This document shows positions 19,411 to 29,555 of a DNA stretch of 64,000 bases, one piece after another. How positions within the stretch are numbered: the first letter of the stretch is position 1; the number at the start of each line of letters is the position of its first letter. Source of the stretch: Hondaea fermentalgiana (taxonomy: Eukaryota > Sar > Bigyra > Thraustochytrida > Thraustochytriidae); the NCBI GenBank assembly GCA_014084085.1, contig NPFB01000007.1, forward strand, positions 19,039 to 83,038, given 5' to 3'. The notes under the pieces were generated by a model. That model ran no database searches, was not told the DNA's origin, and saw only the letters and a program-made list of their open reading frames with translations. The position numbers and the translations under genes were made by a program.

Positions 19411-22305
19411 TTAGGAGGCATACATTTCATTGAGCCGTGCAATCTCCGAGCTGGAAAGCTTGATACGATTAGAAACGTAGTATGCGCCCATAACGTGACT
19501 CGGATCAACGCTGTGGGTGCGAAGACCGAGCGTGTGGCCAAGCTCGTGAAGTAGCACAGGGAGAACCTTGAAGGTGTTGCGTCCATAGCGCTTGGCCTGA
19601 TGCAAAGACAGCGACCAACGCTCATTGATATCGAATTCAATGCCATGCTCCGAGGACTGCGCAATGGCGCCACCGCGACCATCGAACTTGAACTCGTTCT
19701 GCTCAGCCTGATCGCCCCAGGTGATGACGAGTTTGGCAGCGCTGCGACTTTCCACGCGCTCAAAATTCAATGGGGCATGCTCGGCCCATAGATTGATAGC
19801 TGCGGTGACTTCCTCCTCGAGGTGCGCCGAATTTAGGTATCCCGGATGAGGGCCAAGCCACCACGTTACCGTGGATCCCGCAGGAAACTTGGGCACGTCC
19901 TCAAAGTCCTCGTGCGTATCACTTTCCGACATTTCAAAAATGGTGTCCGGAAGAGCGTCATTACGCTTCATGAGCATGGCACGTTTTGTAATGGGACCAG
20001 CTATACCATCCGCAAAAATACCGACATGTTGCTGGAATCGCTTGACCGCAGCCTCTGTTTGATCGCCAAAGTCGCCATCGGGCTTGCCAGGGTAAAAACC
20101 AAACTGGTGCAGGTACCACTGGAGTTGCGATGTTTCTGCTGAAGTACCCAGATCCGAAGCCTCGGCGCTTGCCGAGGCGGTCGTTTTAGAAAGGATGAGA
20201 TCCGTCGAAGCAAAAAGAGGTCCTGCAACTCGGGGCTGCGGAATGATGCAATTCTCGCCGAAACGTTGTTGGATTTCCTCAAGAGGGACAGCTTCGCCAA
20301 CTTCATCGACGCAAATTGTCTTGAGAACAACATTGTGACGCGTTTCGTCGATGGCGCGGAGCTGCTCGGAGATGTCGACGCTAATATTTACAGGACGGGT
20401 CTCTTTGCAATTTTTGCAACTACGACCCTTGCCGCCAAATGCCGTGGCCCAACCTGCATAGCTGCAGCCGTGTTCAGACGCCCAGCGAGGCCATTCCTCT
20501 GCAGGGAGATCAGTGGGATGTTGAAAGCCCTCCTGTGAGCGCGCGGGAACGACAAAGACGTGGAGCTCGAACGATTTCATGTTGTCCTCTTGGTCCCGCA
20601 GGGACAACGCAACATCGACCTTTTCGAAGAGTGCCAAGGTCGGCAGCTCGCTGAGAAGCGCAGGCCTGAGCTGCGGTAGCGCGTCAAAGACGTAGTCGAG
20701 CTGATGCGTGGGCGTGGACATGATTTCGTGCACGGAGAAAAAGTCGTCTGTTTCCGGATTCTTGAAAGGTTTGAGTGGTTCCTCGAACTTGTTCGATACG
20801 GAGGTATCGCTGTCGACGCGCATCTTTTGGTGCGCCTCAAATTCTTCGAGGCTGTTGGGTTCAAGCTGAAGGTACTTTTCGTAATATCGGTCGACGTTGC
20901 AGTGAATGTTGTAAAAGAGCGGGTGGAAGGCTGCGTATGCGAGGCTGGTTACGGGCCAGCCGCTGGCCATGTGCGCCGAGTTGTGCGGAGCCTCGAGGGG
21001 TCTGCCAATGGTGTTTTCGCAGGAGGCATGGCGCCAGTGGTTGTTCTCCTCGAGCGAGGCCGAGAGGTTCTCGGCCATTTCCGCTCGCTCGAGCTTGCTG
21101 CGGGCCACCTCGTCGGAGGAAAGTTGAAAGCCGCGCGTGGCCACTTGACGTCCGAGATTTGCCATTTTGAAGAATCCTTCGGGCAGACCCTTGAGGTCTC
21201 GGTATGCAGCAGGAAGGACCTGGCCATTGACTTCGTACTCGCCAAAGTCCCAGTACGGGAGCGCGATGTGACCGTCGTTGCCCAGTTCGCGATCAGCTTT
21301 GCGAAGCTCTCTCTCGTACTCGACGAGGTAGGCGCGATGCCAGGCGGGAAAGTTCTCTTGACGGTGCGCGCAAAAGTCCTCGGGCCAGCCATGATATCCG
21401 GCGAGCCTGAAAAAGGTGCTTGTCTCGCCGTGTTCCTCGAGTAATTCTGGCGAGGCAGCCAGATCCTCCATGGTGCGCTCGCCATCGCGTACAACCTGGG
21501 GCATCATCATGCGCTCCACGGCTGCGAGGTATCGCTGGGTCATTTCTGGAGAGAGTGTGCGGATATCTTGGCGCGTGACAACGCGGTCATTTGCGATGGC
21601 AGCGGCCATGGTTTGGATTTTATCGCTGATGCGCGCACGCACGCCCGACGCACGCGCTGGATCGTGTTGCGTGACAAGGTCGAGTGCGGCATCGCAATTT
21701 TGCAAAAGGCTTTCAAAGGATTTCGACTCGCGAATCTGCAATGGAGGTGCGGCAAGAGCGTAGTTAAAGACGAGAACGCCGCGGCCACCATCGAGAAGCT
21801 GTTGAAAGACAGATTCGGTGTTGATTCCTCGTCGACGTCGTTCGATAAGGACAGAGGTGCGTCCAATGTCGTCGTCTTTGCTGAAGAAGTCGCTGTCAAA
21901 GACGTCGAACGTGAGTGTGTCACCTGCGCGTGCGCCGGGTGCGTCGAAAGTGAATGTTTGGTCCCAGACTGGACTGCGGCAATTATTGATGATTTTGGTC
22001 GTAAAGGTGGCTTCGTTGCCCTGCAGGGACACGCGGACATAGGCATCAGATTCTGAGAAACTGTCTGCCTTTTGCAGCCCGAGAGCGGCAATGACACGGA
22101 CGGAGACCTGCATGGGGCATGATTCTTCGACGGCTTCCTCAAGGATGTCCTGGAGAAACTCGACGATTTCGCTTTGACGCTGCGGCACGAGAAAGCTATC
22201 CTTCGTTTTCCATGCTTCCCGAATGACCTCGAGGCTTTGCTCATCTTCTTTGCTAATGTGTGCCTTGAGCTCGCCCTCGGTAAGGACGGATAGTCCTGAC
22301 CCCAT
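19411..22305 (-). CDS. C2 / tyrosinase / PGBD / matrixin multidomain protein
   Basis: A 964-residue single frame with four recognisable modules. A C2 domain lies at about 66-160, with acidic calcium-loop positions near 81, 87 and 135-145. A tyrosinase-type binuclear copper domain follows at about 250-480: CuA candidates are His305, His314 and His323 (WHRAYL), and CuB candidates are His441, His445 and His468 (HCNVDR). A sandwich-like segment to about 690 contains FGGKGRSCKNC. A PG_binding_1 domain lies at 726-780, ending in FADGIAGPITKRAML. A matrixin-type metalloprotease domain ends the protein, with HELGH at 920-924 and the Met-turn Met939. The third zinc His is His931, one position later than canonical. 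The N terminus MGSGLS suggests myristoylation, and there is no signal peptide. By family it could oxidise phenols and cleave peptides; the natural substrates are unknown. The ATG at 22305 is the first codon of the frame. Confidence 0.88.
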   Translation of the reverse strand: MGSGLSVLTEGELKAHISKEDEQSLEVIREAWKTKDSFLVPQRQSEIVEFLQDILEEAVEESCPMQVSVRVIAALGLQKADSFSESDAYVRVSLQGNEATFTTKIINNCRSPVWDQTFTFDAPGARAGDTLTFDVFDSDFFSKDDDIGRTSVLIERRRRGINTESVFQQLLDGGRGVLVFNYALAAPPLQIRESKSFESLLQNCDAALDLVTQHDPARASGVRARISDKIQTMAAAIANDRVVTRQDIRTLSPEMTQRYLAAVERMMMPQVVRDGERTMEDLAASPELLEEHGETSTFFRLAGYHGWPEDFCAHRQENFPAWHRAYLVEYERELRKADRELGNDGHIALPYWDFGEYEVNGQVLPAAYRDLKGLPEGFFKMANLGRQVATRGFQLSSDEVARSKLERAEMAENLSASLEENNHWRHASCENTIGRPLEAPHNSAHMASGWPVTSLAYAAFHPLFYNIHCNVDRYYEKYLQLEPNSLEEFEAHQKMRVDSDTSVSNKFEEPLKPFKNPETDDFFSVHEIMSTPTHQLDYVFDALPQLRPALLSELPTLALFEKVDVALSLRDQEDNMKSFELHVFVVPARSQEGFQHPTDLPAEEWPRWASEHGCSYAGWATAFGGKGRSCKNCKETRPVNISVDISEQLRAIDETRHNVVLKTICVDEVGEAVPLEEIQQRFGENCIIPQPRVAGPLFASTDLILSKTTASASAEASDLGTSAETSQLQWYLHQFGFYPGKPDGDFGDQTEAAVKRFQQHVGIFADGIAGPITKRAMLMKRNDALPDTIFEMSESDTHEDFEDVPKFPAGSTVTWWLGPHPGYLNSAHLEEEVTAAINLWAEHAPLNFERVESRSAAKLVITWGDQAEQNEFKFDGRGGAIAQSSEHGIEFDINERWSLSLHQAKRYGRNTFKVLPVLLHELGHTLGLRTHSVDPSHVMGAYYVSNRIKLSSSEIARLNEMYAS

Positions 22306-23362
22306 GGTAAATTTTTTATTGCGAGCGCAAGCTGGCTGGATAAGCCTCGTCTCGTTGGTTTACAGACCTCTCGTCGATCGACGGGTCCTGCGACTTGGAG
22401 CTTGCCTGCCAACCTGCCAACCTGCCAATCTGCCTTCCTTCCTGCCTGCTGTTGATGCCACGCGTGATCACGCGTGATCAAATTGTTGGTCTGGTGAGGA
22501 AACCGAAGACTCGAGCTGTCAGGAGAATTGTCCGTTGTAGCAGACACCCACGTTCAAATTTGATAAGTTTCGTTTCTTCTGGCAAGCAACTAACGTTCGG
22601 CTTTGGGTCCGGGGGGTCTGCCTGCTTGCTCTGCTGCGTGGGTGCTAGGATCGGGGTGCTTGGATCGAAAAACCGGTCGACAGCTCTGAAGTACTCTGTA
22701 GTACTTGTGCCGCCTCCTTATGACGTGGTAGTAGTAGCACTACACCGAAGATCCTCAAGGTGCCCCCCCGATGGGCCTCATGTCAGCTACCTGCTCCTCA
22801 ACGCGCTCCCTTGCTTCAGATCGTCGATGGACGCACCTTTGCGCGACCCGTGCGCAACCCCAATCTGCATAACGGCACTTGGAGGGCGCGCATCACGATG
22901 GGGTCCCGAGGTGACGCCCGAACTTTCTTTGCAGGCAAGTCAGACGCGGCGAGACAGACCGTGCTTGCGAGCGTGCGTGCGGGCGAGTCCGGGCGCCTGC
23001 GAGCGAGCGAGCTGGCGTGCGCGAGAGGGCTTCTGCTTGCGAGGCCGCGCGCCCGTGCGCAAGTCAGAGACGCCTTCCCTCCAGGGCGGCACGCGCGCAG
23101 CAGGCAGGATCGAGAGCGAGTCCCTTGCGGCATTCATTGCGCAGGATCGAACATCTCGTCTTGCGCGGCGAGGAGGACGCGCCGGCACAGGGAGGCGCGG
23201 CGTCGCGGGACCAGAGCAGGACGCACGGCGTGGCGTGGCGTGGCGGACGTGCGTAGGATAAAAACCTGGTTCCGTCCATAAAAGGCAGCTCGTCCGCGTC
23301 TCAAGGCGTCGATTCGACCAGAGATCCTGTCAGGGATTCGCTAATTTTAATCCGTGAGGACC
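22306..23362. other. divergent intergenic region (tyrosinase fusion / BSD gene)
   Basis: About 1.06 kb expected to hold both promoters. It contains a (CCTGCCAA)n/CCTT tract at about 22403-22450, a direct repeat cgcgtgatca x2 at 22461-22480 that forms a 16-base palindrome, a small inverted repeat AAGTAC..GTACTT at 22689-22706, and an Arg/Ala-coding GC-rich part at 22930-23260. No gene supported. Confidence 0.55.
22403..22450. repeat. (CCTGCCAA)n / CCTT tract
   Basis: Short imperfect repeats of TGCCAACC then TTCC/TGCC, about 100-145 bases upstream of the metalloprotease fusion ATG. Confidence 0.7.
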
Positions 23363-24535
23363 ATGGCCGAGGCGCAGGAGTCCACGAGCGCATCTGATGT
23401 CGCGGGCGTGGAGGATCAAGAGCCCAAAACAGATGGCCCTGCTTTGATTGCTGCGACGCCACCAGATGCTGCCGCCGATACCACTTCTACTGCCGGAGGC
23501 GGTGACTCTGCCTCTGCAGCTGGGCATGAGGAAGAAGCTGCGACGGAAGGCAAAGTGATGGAGTTTCAGATTCACCACGACGAAGAGGAGGTCAAGGCAC
23601 GTCTTTTCAAGGCCCCAGACCTGGGCGCGGAAGCCGCGTCTATTTGGGGATGGGTCTCATCCAAGTCGGCAGCACTTGCAGAACAGGCGCAGGACTTGGC
23701 AAAACAAGCTGCGCCGCTCGCGGAGCAACTTGCAGAGCACACAGCTCCGTACGCGGAGCAGATGGCGAAAAACATGAAAGAGGCAGCAGAACATGCGGAT
23801 CTCAAGCGTCGGGAGCTGATTCGGCAAATGGAGGAGCTTGCCGAGCAGACCTCGGGCGCCAGCGATGGCGTGCTTCCCTGGGATGAGCCGGCAAGCAAGA
23901 AGTTTGCGGATGCGATTAAGGACCGGATTCTTGAGCTATCCAAGGACGACAAGTCGTTTGTGGTGCCTCCGCCCGACGCGGTGGAGTTTCCCTTTGATTT
24001 TGAGGCGCGCGCCCTGGATGCGGTGGCGGTCATGGAGGCGGACCCAAGATTGCGCGAGCAGCGCTTCAAGCTCGTGCCGAAGGAGGTCACCGAGCAGGAT
24101 TTTTGGCGCAACTACTTTTACCGTGTCTCGCTCATCAAGGAGGCGTACCAGGTCTCGCACTCCGAAGAGGGTGCTGGCGCAACAGGCGCCGAAGTCGGGG
24201 TCGACGCTTCAAGCAAGGCGGACGCGGGTGCATTGGCGCAGGCGTCAGCGTCGGCGTCATCCTCGTCAAAGTTTGCGGTTGATGATGTTGGCGCTGCCGC
24301 CAGCCGCGAGGCGGACGTGGACCACGAGGTTGACGACGGCGACGGCTGGGGCCAGAACGAGGATGACCTTGATTTGAACGAGAACGGTGACGAGAACTTT
24401 GACATGCTTGACGACGACGAGCTTCTTGCGTCGGCTGGTCTGGACCTCGATGACGACGACGATGACGATGATGATGACGACGACGACGATGACATCGAGG
24501 CGCGCATCAACGCGCAGCTCAAGATGGACGAGTGA
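23363..24535 (+). CDS. BSD-domain protein
   Basis: A 390-residue acidic protein. The central BSD domain (about 180-260) has the aromatic signature DFWRNYFYRV near 241-250. Ahead of it lies an Ala/Glu/Gln-rich helical repeat region (about 85-170, multiple AEQ units). The C terminus ends in a run of about 14 Asp and the tail DDIEARINAQLKMDE. This layout (helical N terminus, BSD, acidic tail) resembles SYAP1-like BSD proteins rather than TFIIH p62, but the role is unassigned. The start is the ATG at 23363 (MAEAQES), the first ATG after an in-frame non-ATG extension. An 18-base perfect palindrome follows the stop. Confidence 0.8.
   Translation: MAEAQESTSASDVAGVEDQEPKTDGPALIAATPPDAAADTTSTAGGGDSASAAGHEEEAATEGKVMEFQIHHDEEEVKARLFKAPDLGAEAASIWGWVSSKSAALAEQAQDLAKQAAPLAEQLAEHTAPYAEQMAKNMKEAAEHADLKRRELIRQMEELAEQTSGASDGVLPWDEPASKKFADAIKDRILELSKDDKSFVVPPPDAVEFPFDFEARALDAVAVMEADPRLREQRFKLVPKEVTEQDFWRNYFYRVSLIKEAYQVSHSEEGAGATGAEVGVDASSKADAGALAQASASASSSSKFAVDDVGAAASREADVDHEVDDGDGWGQNEDDLDLNENGDENFDMLDDDELLASAGLDLDDDDDDDDDDDDDDDIEARINAQLKMDE
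24449..24492. repeat. (GAY)n poly-Asp codon run
   Basis: A mix of GAC and GAT codons encoding an uninterrupted Asp stretch within the BSD gene. Codon mixing argues for selection on the protein rather than pure slippage. Confidence 0.85.
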
Positions 24536-24551
24536 GCGTGGGCGAGTGCAT

Positions 24552-24569
24552 GACACAACATGTTGTGTC
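24552..24569. other. 18-base perfect palindrome after the BSD gene
   Basis: GACACAACATGTTGTGTC, fully self-complementary, starting 16 bases past the stop codon at 24535. It could fold as a tight hairpin in the mRNA 3' end or be a dimeric protein site. Confidence 0.6.
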
Positions 24570-24897
24570 TGGCCCTGTTTTTCTTTCCTGCGACTCTCGT
24601 CGTAGCGCACGTGCAAGATACGCGGCCGACTCTCTGGCCCTGGCGCCTGCGCTGCAACTGCTGTGACATCCAAACCAATAACAAAGAAAAGAAGAAATTT
24701 AGGGGGGATTTAAAATATTCACCGTTTCTAATTTTTGGGTAGAATGGAAAAGGGCGCAGAACTGACTGACTATCGCTCGCTCCGTTCGTCTTGAGTTGTT
24801 CATTTCAAGATGATCCGCGAAATCGCAAGACTCGAAGAAGTGGTTGATCGATCGTCAGCGTGTTGGTTCTTCAGTCAGCGTTCAAAAAAAGAAGACC

Positions 24898-25170
24898 GCG
24901 GAGCAAATTGAGCGATTTTCCACCATTGATTGAATTCGTCCTGATTGCCAAAAGAAAATAGCGGAGCGGATTGAGCGATTCGCCAGCTTTGTTTGGATTT
25001 GTCCTGACTGCTAAGAAATTGCAAGGCGTGATGAAGTTCTTTTATAATAAATCGATCGATCGATCGATCGATCGTTCGTTCGTTCGTCGACACGTTGGTC
25101 CAGAAGTCAAGGTTTGGAGAAAGACAATCGCGACCGATCCTTCTTGATTGAATTTGTCCTGATTACTAAG
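24898..25170. repeat. diverged repeats with a 63-bp unit
   Basis: Copy A at 24898-24958 and copy B at 24961-25018 share GCGGAGC, ATTGAGCGATT, TTTGTCCTGA/TTCGTCCTGA and CTAAGAAA/CCAAAAGAAA. A partial copy C at 25144-25170 (TTGATTGAATTTGTCCTGATTACTAAG) lies after the ATCG array. Confidence 0.7.
25051..25087. repeat. (ATCG)n then (TTCG)n array
   Basis: About six ATCG units pass into about four TTCG units. ATCG arrays are self-complementary and can fold back. Confidence 0.85.
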
Positions 25171-26211
25171 ATCTTAGAGAGAGATGCAAGGTTCGTCCAT
25201 CACAGTCAATTGATTGATCGTCACGAGGATCGATCCAACTCGGCGCATGCGGTGCGGCACCGCATCCGAGAAAAATAAAGAACGAAGAACAGTAAAGTTC
25301 ATTGAACACATATTGCCATCAATGTTTTCCCTGCACTGCGATTGCTGTGACCTTGGCCTGCCTCACCCACTTCTATCGGCCAGCTAGGCCAAGCCCAGAA
25401 AAATTCCAGCCTCGAGGCAATTATAATTTTTAATGGCGAAAAAATGTTTTTCACCGAGTAGGGAGAACTTGACAAGGAAATCGTAATAAGGCCATCGGCT
25501 CATCCATTGATCGATCGATTGATCGATGGAAAACTCGTCGGTCACTCGCGGCCTGTCCTGTTCGGCTCGCGCCTCCTCGCGCGCCGGCCTGCCTCCTTCG
25601 TCCCCCCCTCTCCTTTCCTCTTCCCGCCGCGGCGCTTCCCGGGAAGCGCCCGTGCATCCATCCACACCCACCATGACCTTCATAGCATACACGCATGCAC
25701 ACGTTCACGTACGCTGCAATTTGCTGCACACTCGCGGCGATGCCCCAGGATACTGCCATCTCGTACGCCACCCGACCTGACCTGGGCCGGCCGCGCAGCC
25801 CGAGCGGCCTCGGCGCGATCGCGTTCCATCGAGCTCGATCGTCCTCGACCAATCCATCGCTCGATCAATCCATCGCTCGCTCGAACGAGGATCGAACCAA
25901 GGCGAGGAGGAATTCGCGGGAGATCCACCTGCCCGGCACGGCCAGCGCGGCATTCCTTGCTTCATCTCTCTCTCCCCCTCTCTTGCGAGGCGGGAGCGCG
26001 CGGCGCGGGGCGCGTCAGGGCCAGGGATCGCATCCGTGCGGATTCGCGGGAGATCCAGCTTCTGCACCCCTGCGTGTCTGGTCTGTCTTGTCTCGTCTCG
26101 TCTCGTCTTGGCTTGCTGGTCTGCCTGTTTGCCGAGGCTGCGCATGCGGCTGCGACGCGGAGGGCGAGATCAAGCAGCTCAGAGTCCGCATGATGATGAT
26201 GGTCTTCGCGT

Positions 26212-26249
26212 GCAGCGCAGCGCAGCGCAGCGCAGCGCAGCGCAGCGCA
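26212..26249. repeat. (GCAGC)n pentanucleotide array
   Basis: About seven tandem GCAGC units. Confidence 0.85.
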
Positions 26250-27131
26250 TCCCCATGCTGCATGCCAAGGCAAGGAACCTTCAAGGAAAGGGAGGGAAGG
26301 GAAGATGTAGCAAGGCGCGGTGGGCGGTCGTGCCGGCTGCGGCACGGCTGGCCGGCTGTTCGACGGTCTCCATTCCACGGTATCAAAGTCGGCTTCTTCC
26401 CCTCTCCTCTCCCTCTCGTGATTCGAAGTTCCGATGGATTCAGTTGACGATCGATTCTGATAAGACGGATTCTGAGAGAGCCCCACCTCGCCGCTTCGCC
26501 TCGCTTCGCAGTGCCTGCTGCTGCTTGTGTGCAACGCAACTGCGACGTGCCAGGTTCTTCCTTCCCGGTGATGCATAGACGGACAAAATAATTCGCATGG
26601 AATCCGCAGCGTCCAGCAGCAGCAGCAGCCGCAGCAGCAGGCCGTAAGCCACTCGGAACCGAGCTCGATCGATCGATTGAGCATTCACGAGATGAGGACG
26701 AGAAGTGAGAGGCGCGTCTCCGACGTGAGCTCCTTCCCTCGCCTCCGCTCGCTTTCGGCGCAGAGTCCGCCCCCCGGGACCCCTCCGCTCGCTTCACCGC
26801 GGCTGCTGCCGCGCACGGGTCAAGTCTGCGACAGCGAGGTTCTCGGCCACGGTTCGAAGCGGGAAGGGCGGAGAAAGGAATCGTAGTCGGTGCGTGGATC
26901 CAGGCTGCAGGAGGAAAGAGGCTGGCGGCCGTTTGCGCTCGGGAGTCCCGCCGTCGCAGCGCGGAGAGAACGAGGGGCGGAGGCGGATCAATCGCCATGG
27001 GTCGGCGGCCTGTCGAGTTGATTCGTACCGCCTCGCGGCGCGGCGTTGGCGTTGCACCGCGGTCATGCCAACGAGCAAACTAACCAAACAATCGATCAAT
27101 CGTCTTTCCCTCTTCTTTTTCCCTTTTCAAG

Positions 27132-27160
27132 CTTTCTTTCTTTCTTTCTTTCTTTCTTTT
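27132..27160. repeat. (CTTT)n microsatellite
   Basis: About seven CTTT units. The same motif flanks the assembly gap 4.4 kb downstream. Confidence 0.85.
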
Positions 27161-28119
27161 TATTCCGCCTCCCTCCCTATCTCCCTCCCCCACGCCCTCT
27201 CCACACCTGCCCCCCTCGTGGGGCAAAGAGGTGCGGGGGTCCTTGGGAGGGTGAATCGAGGGCATCTTTACGGGAAAGTGTACGCCGGAGGAGAGGCCGT
27301 GAGACCGAGCGGTGCCGAGTAGCTTTTTTCTTTTTTTTGTTTCGCCCGTCTTTCCTTTTTTTTCTTTCTTTCTTTCCAGGATCTCCCACATTCCGGAGGA
27401 TGTGGTGTCTGCCAGCCAGAGCAAATGCGTAGGGCATCCAGTAACTGCGGGCATGGAAGACTCTTCGCGGACGGTGCAGAAACCAACGCCGAAGCCGAAG
27501 CCGAAGCTGCAGCTGCCACTGCTGCTGATTCGAACGACAGCGAGCGAAAGCGACCGAGCGAGCAGGAAGAAAATCGAGCTGGCAAGGCGCGTCAGGGCTG
27601 CTTTGTTCCGTCGTGCGCTCCTTGTCCTCCTTTCCTACTCCTTGTCATTCTTGGCCGGCCGGCCGCCAGTTTCTCTGTTTGTCTGTCTGGCAGGCCAGGG
27701 CTTACTACGTAGTACAATGCAACATAGTCTATACCTCGAAAGAACTCGTCATGAGTAAAGGAAGAAAGGAAGGAAGGAAGGAAGGCGAGCGTGTGTGCGA
27801 GTGATTCACATTGAGCGAGGTTATTATCCGATCTTTTATTGGTGTGCGAGGGAGGCCCGGCCGCTTCTTGCGGGCGTTGCGCAGCTGGCTGGTGCGGCTG
27901 CGGTCTCGGCGGGTGGAGTTTGGCAAGCAGGCCAGAGGAGACAAGCGAGCATGCGACAAGTCGATCAGCTGACAAGCCAGCACGCCAGCTAGCGAGCAAG
28001 CCTGCAAATGTGTTGCGAAGCGCAGTTTCGCGGACGAATCCGGACCCGAAAATGAGGGACGTCACGAGCAGCAGTAGCTTCGGCTCCTGGACCCGAATAC
28101 TTTTGTCTGTTCGTTGGTT

Positions 28120-28960
28120 GGTTGATTCATGCTGATCATCCACTATTAATTTTTTAAAATTCTGCTGTGCTCATTCACACCTTCCTCATATCTTATTCCC
28201 GCTCCGCTCTCCAGCTGTGAGAGTTGAACGTGCTGCGAGCCTTTTTCTAAGGGACGTTAAGTCGCGGCCCGAGCCCAGTTCAAATGATGCTAGTCCAGGC
28301 CACTGCAGAGGCTGACATCATCCGCGTTCGATTCCCAAGATCCACCAGGAATTGATCGAAGCAGCGCAAGGACGGAGGAAGGGGATTTTCAAGGTGGGAG
28401 GCAGAAGCCTGATTGAATCGAAATGAAATTGTCATTTGCGAGACCCTTCTTTTCATCGGTGTGCAGCACGTGCTACAACTTAGAAAGATGCCACCAATGA
28501 CGGTCCAATTGCCAGCACGCAGGAAGGACTGACTGATCCTTTTACAAAATTCAAAGTATTTTTTCGTGCCTCCTTTGCAGCACACGCTGGCAGTGGCCAT
28601 GGTGGCTAGTGCTGAGGCCAAAAACCGTGTATGCCCAGGCCATGCTGCTCCATTGCAGCTCGTGCATCGATCAAAATCTTGCCTCGCCTCAAAAGATAGG
28701 AAGCTCTACGTTGATTGATGTCAATCCCGCTTGCATTTCAATTTTTTTTTTCCATTTCAGCAGTGAGAGCTGCGGCGGCCTGTTTACAGCGTTGCGCCTT
28801 GAGCTGCGTTCTGGTGTGATGCGCATCACGAGAGCTCTCCGAAGCGTAAATGCAACGCTCTGCAGGATTTCGTGGCCGTATCTTCAAGTTGGTTCCCACC
28901 ATGCCAGCGTGACGATCGCGAATGCTGCGCTGCGCTGCGGCTCCTGACGCCACTGCTGCC
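28120..28960. other. balanced-composition island in the gene-poor region
   Basis: About 840 bases with less simple repeat and less GC skew than the flanks. It holds open frames of about 110 codons on both strands (28280-28621 minus, 28609-28947 plus), neither recognisable. A T-rich tract ending in CAG at about 28743-28761 resembles a splice acceptor. It may be part of an unrecognised spliced gene or a decayed one; the evidence is too weak to call a CDS. Confidence 0.3.
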
Positions 28961-29527
28961 TGGCTACATACTACCTACCTGCGAGACGCATGCGTTTTCG
29001 ACTCTAGTATAAATAAATGAATGTGACCGATTGATCAATTGCTCTGTTCGCCAGGTCCCGAGGTTCCTCGCCGGAAAGAGGTTGTACTACGTATCTTGGA
29101 CCGGGCGGGGCCAGGAGGCCCGTCGAGACGCACGAAGAAGAACGTGAAGGCAAGGCTCTCTCTGCTGCAACTGCTGCGCGGCCCGTGCAGCCAGTGCAGC
29201 TGGCTGGTGTGACTTTGGCCGCCAGCTCTTTCGAGTGGGGACAAGCGCCTCACCTCTGCGGCGGCAGTGGCGCGGCACGGGTCTTTTATCCTCGGTCCGC
29301 TGTCCGAGCTCACGCGTGCATCGCCCGTATCATGGCGGGGTTGATCGCTGGGCTGGAAACCTGCCGGCCAGGTTTCTGGGCGACGATGGCGAGGTTTGCG
29401 TCGATGGCACGGCTAGCTGCGCTCGTCTTGAGGGAGGGCGGCGGTCCGGCCAGGATCCCCTCGACCAGCCGTCAGTCACGCCCGAATCCAGCTTCGGGTT
29501 CAAGGTGAAGCCGCACCTCGAAAGATG

Positions 29528-29555
29528 AGGGAGGGAGGGAGGGAGGGAGGGAAGG
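29528..29555. repeat. (GGGA)n microsatellite
   Basis: About six GGGA units. Confidence 0.85.

Larger units (their letters stand above)
24536..28119. other. gene-poor repetitive region, left part
   Basis: No gene can be supported. The stretch holds diverged 63-bp repeats at 24898-25170, an (ATCG)n/(TTCG)n array at 25051-25087, TCGATCGA-type clusters near 25505-25530, 25830-25875 and 26666-26680, pentamers GTCTC at about 26085-26110 and GCAGC at 26212-26249, CAG repeats near 26612-26640, CTTT at 27132-27160 and GGAA at 27765-27785. Open frames are shadows of these repeats. Confidence 0.55.

Noticed and set aside
28326..28336. GTTCGATTCCC, like a tRNA T-loop/B box
   Set aside because: No A box, anticodon stem or acceptor stem could be paired around it.
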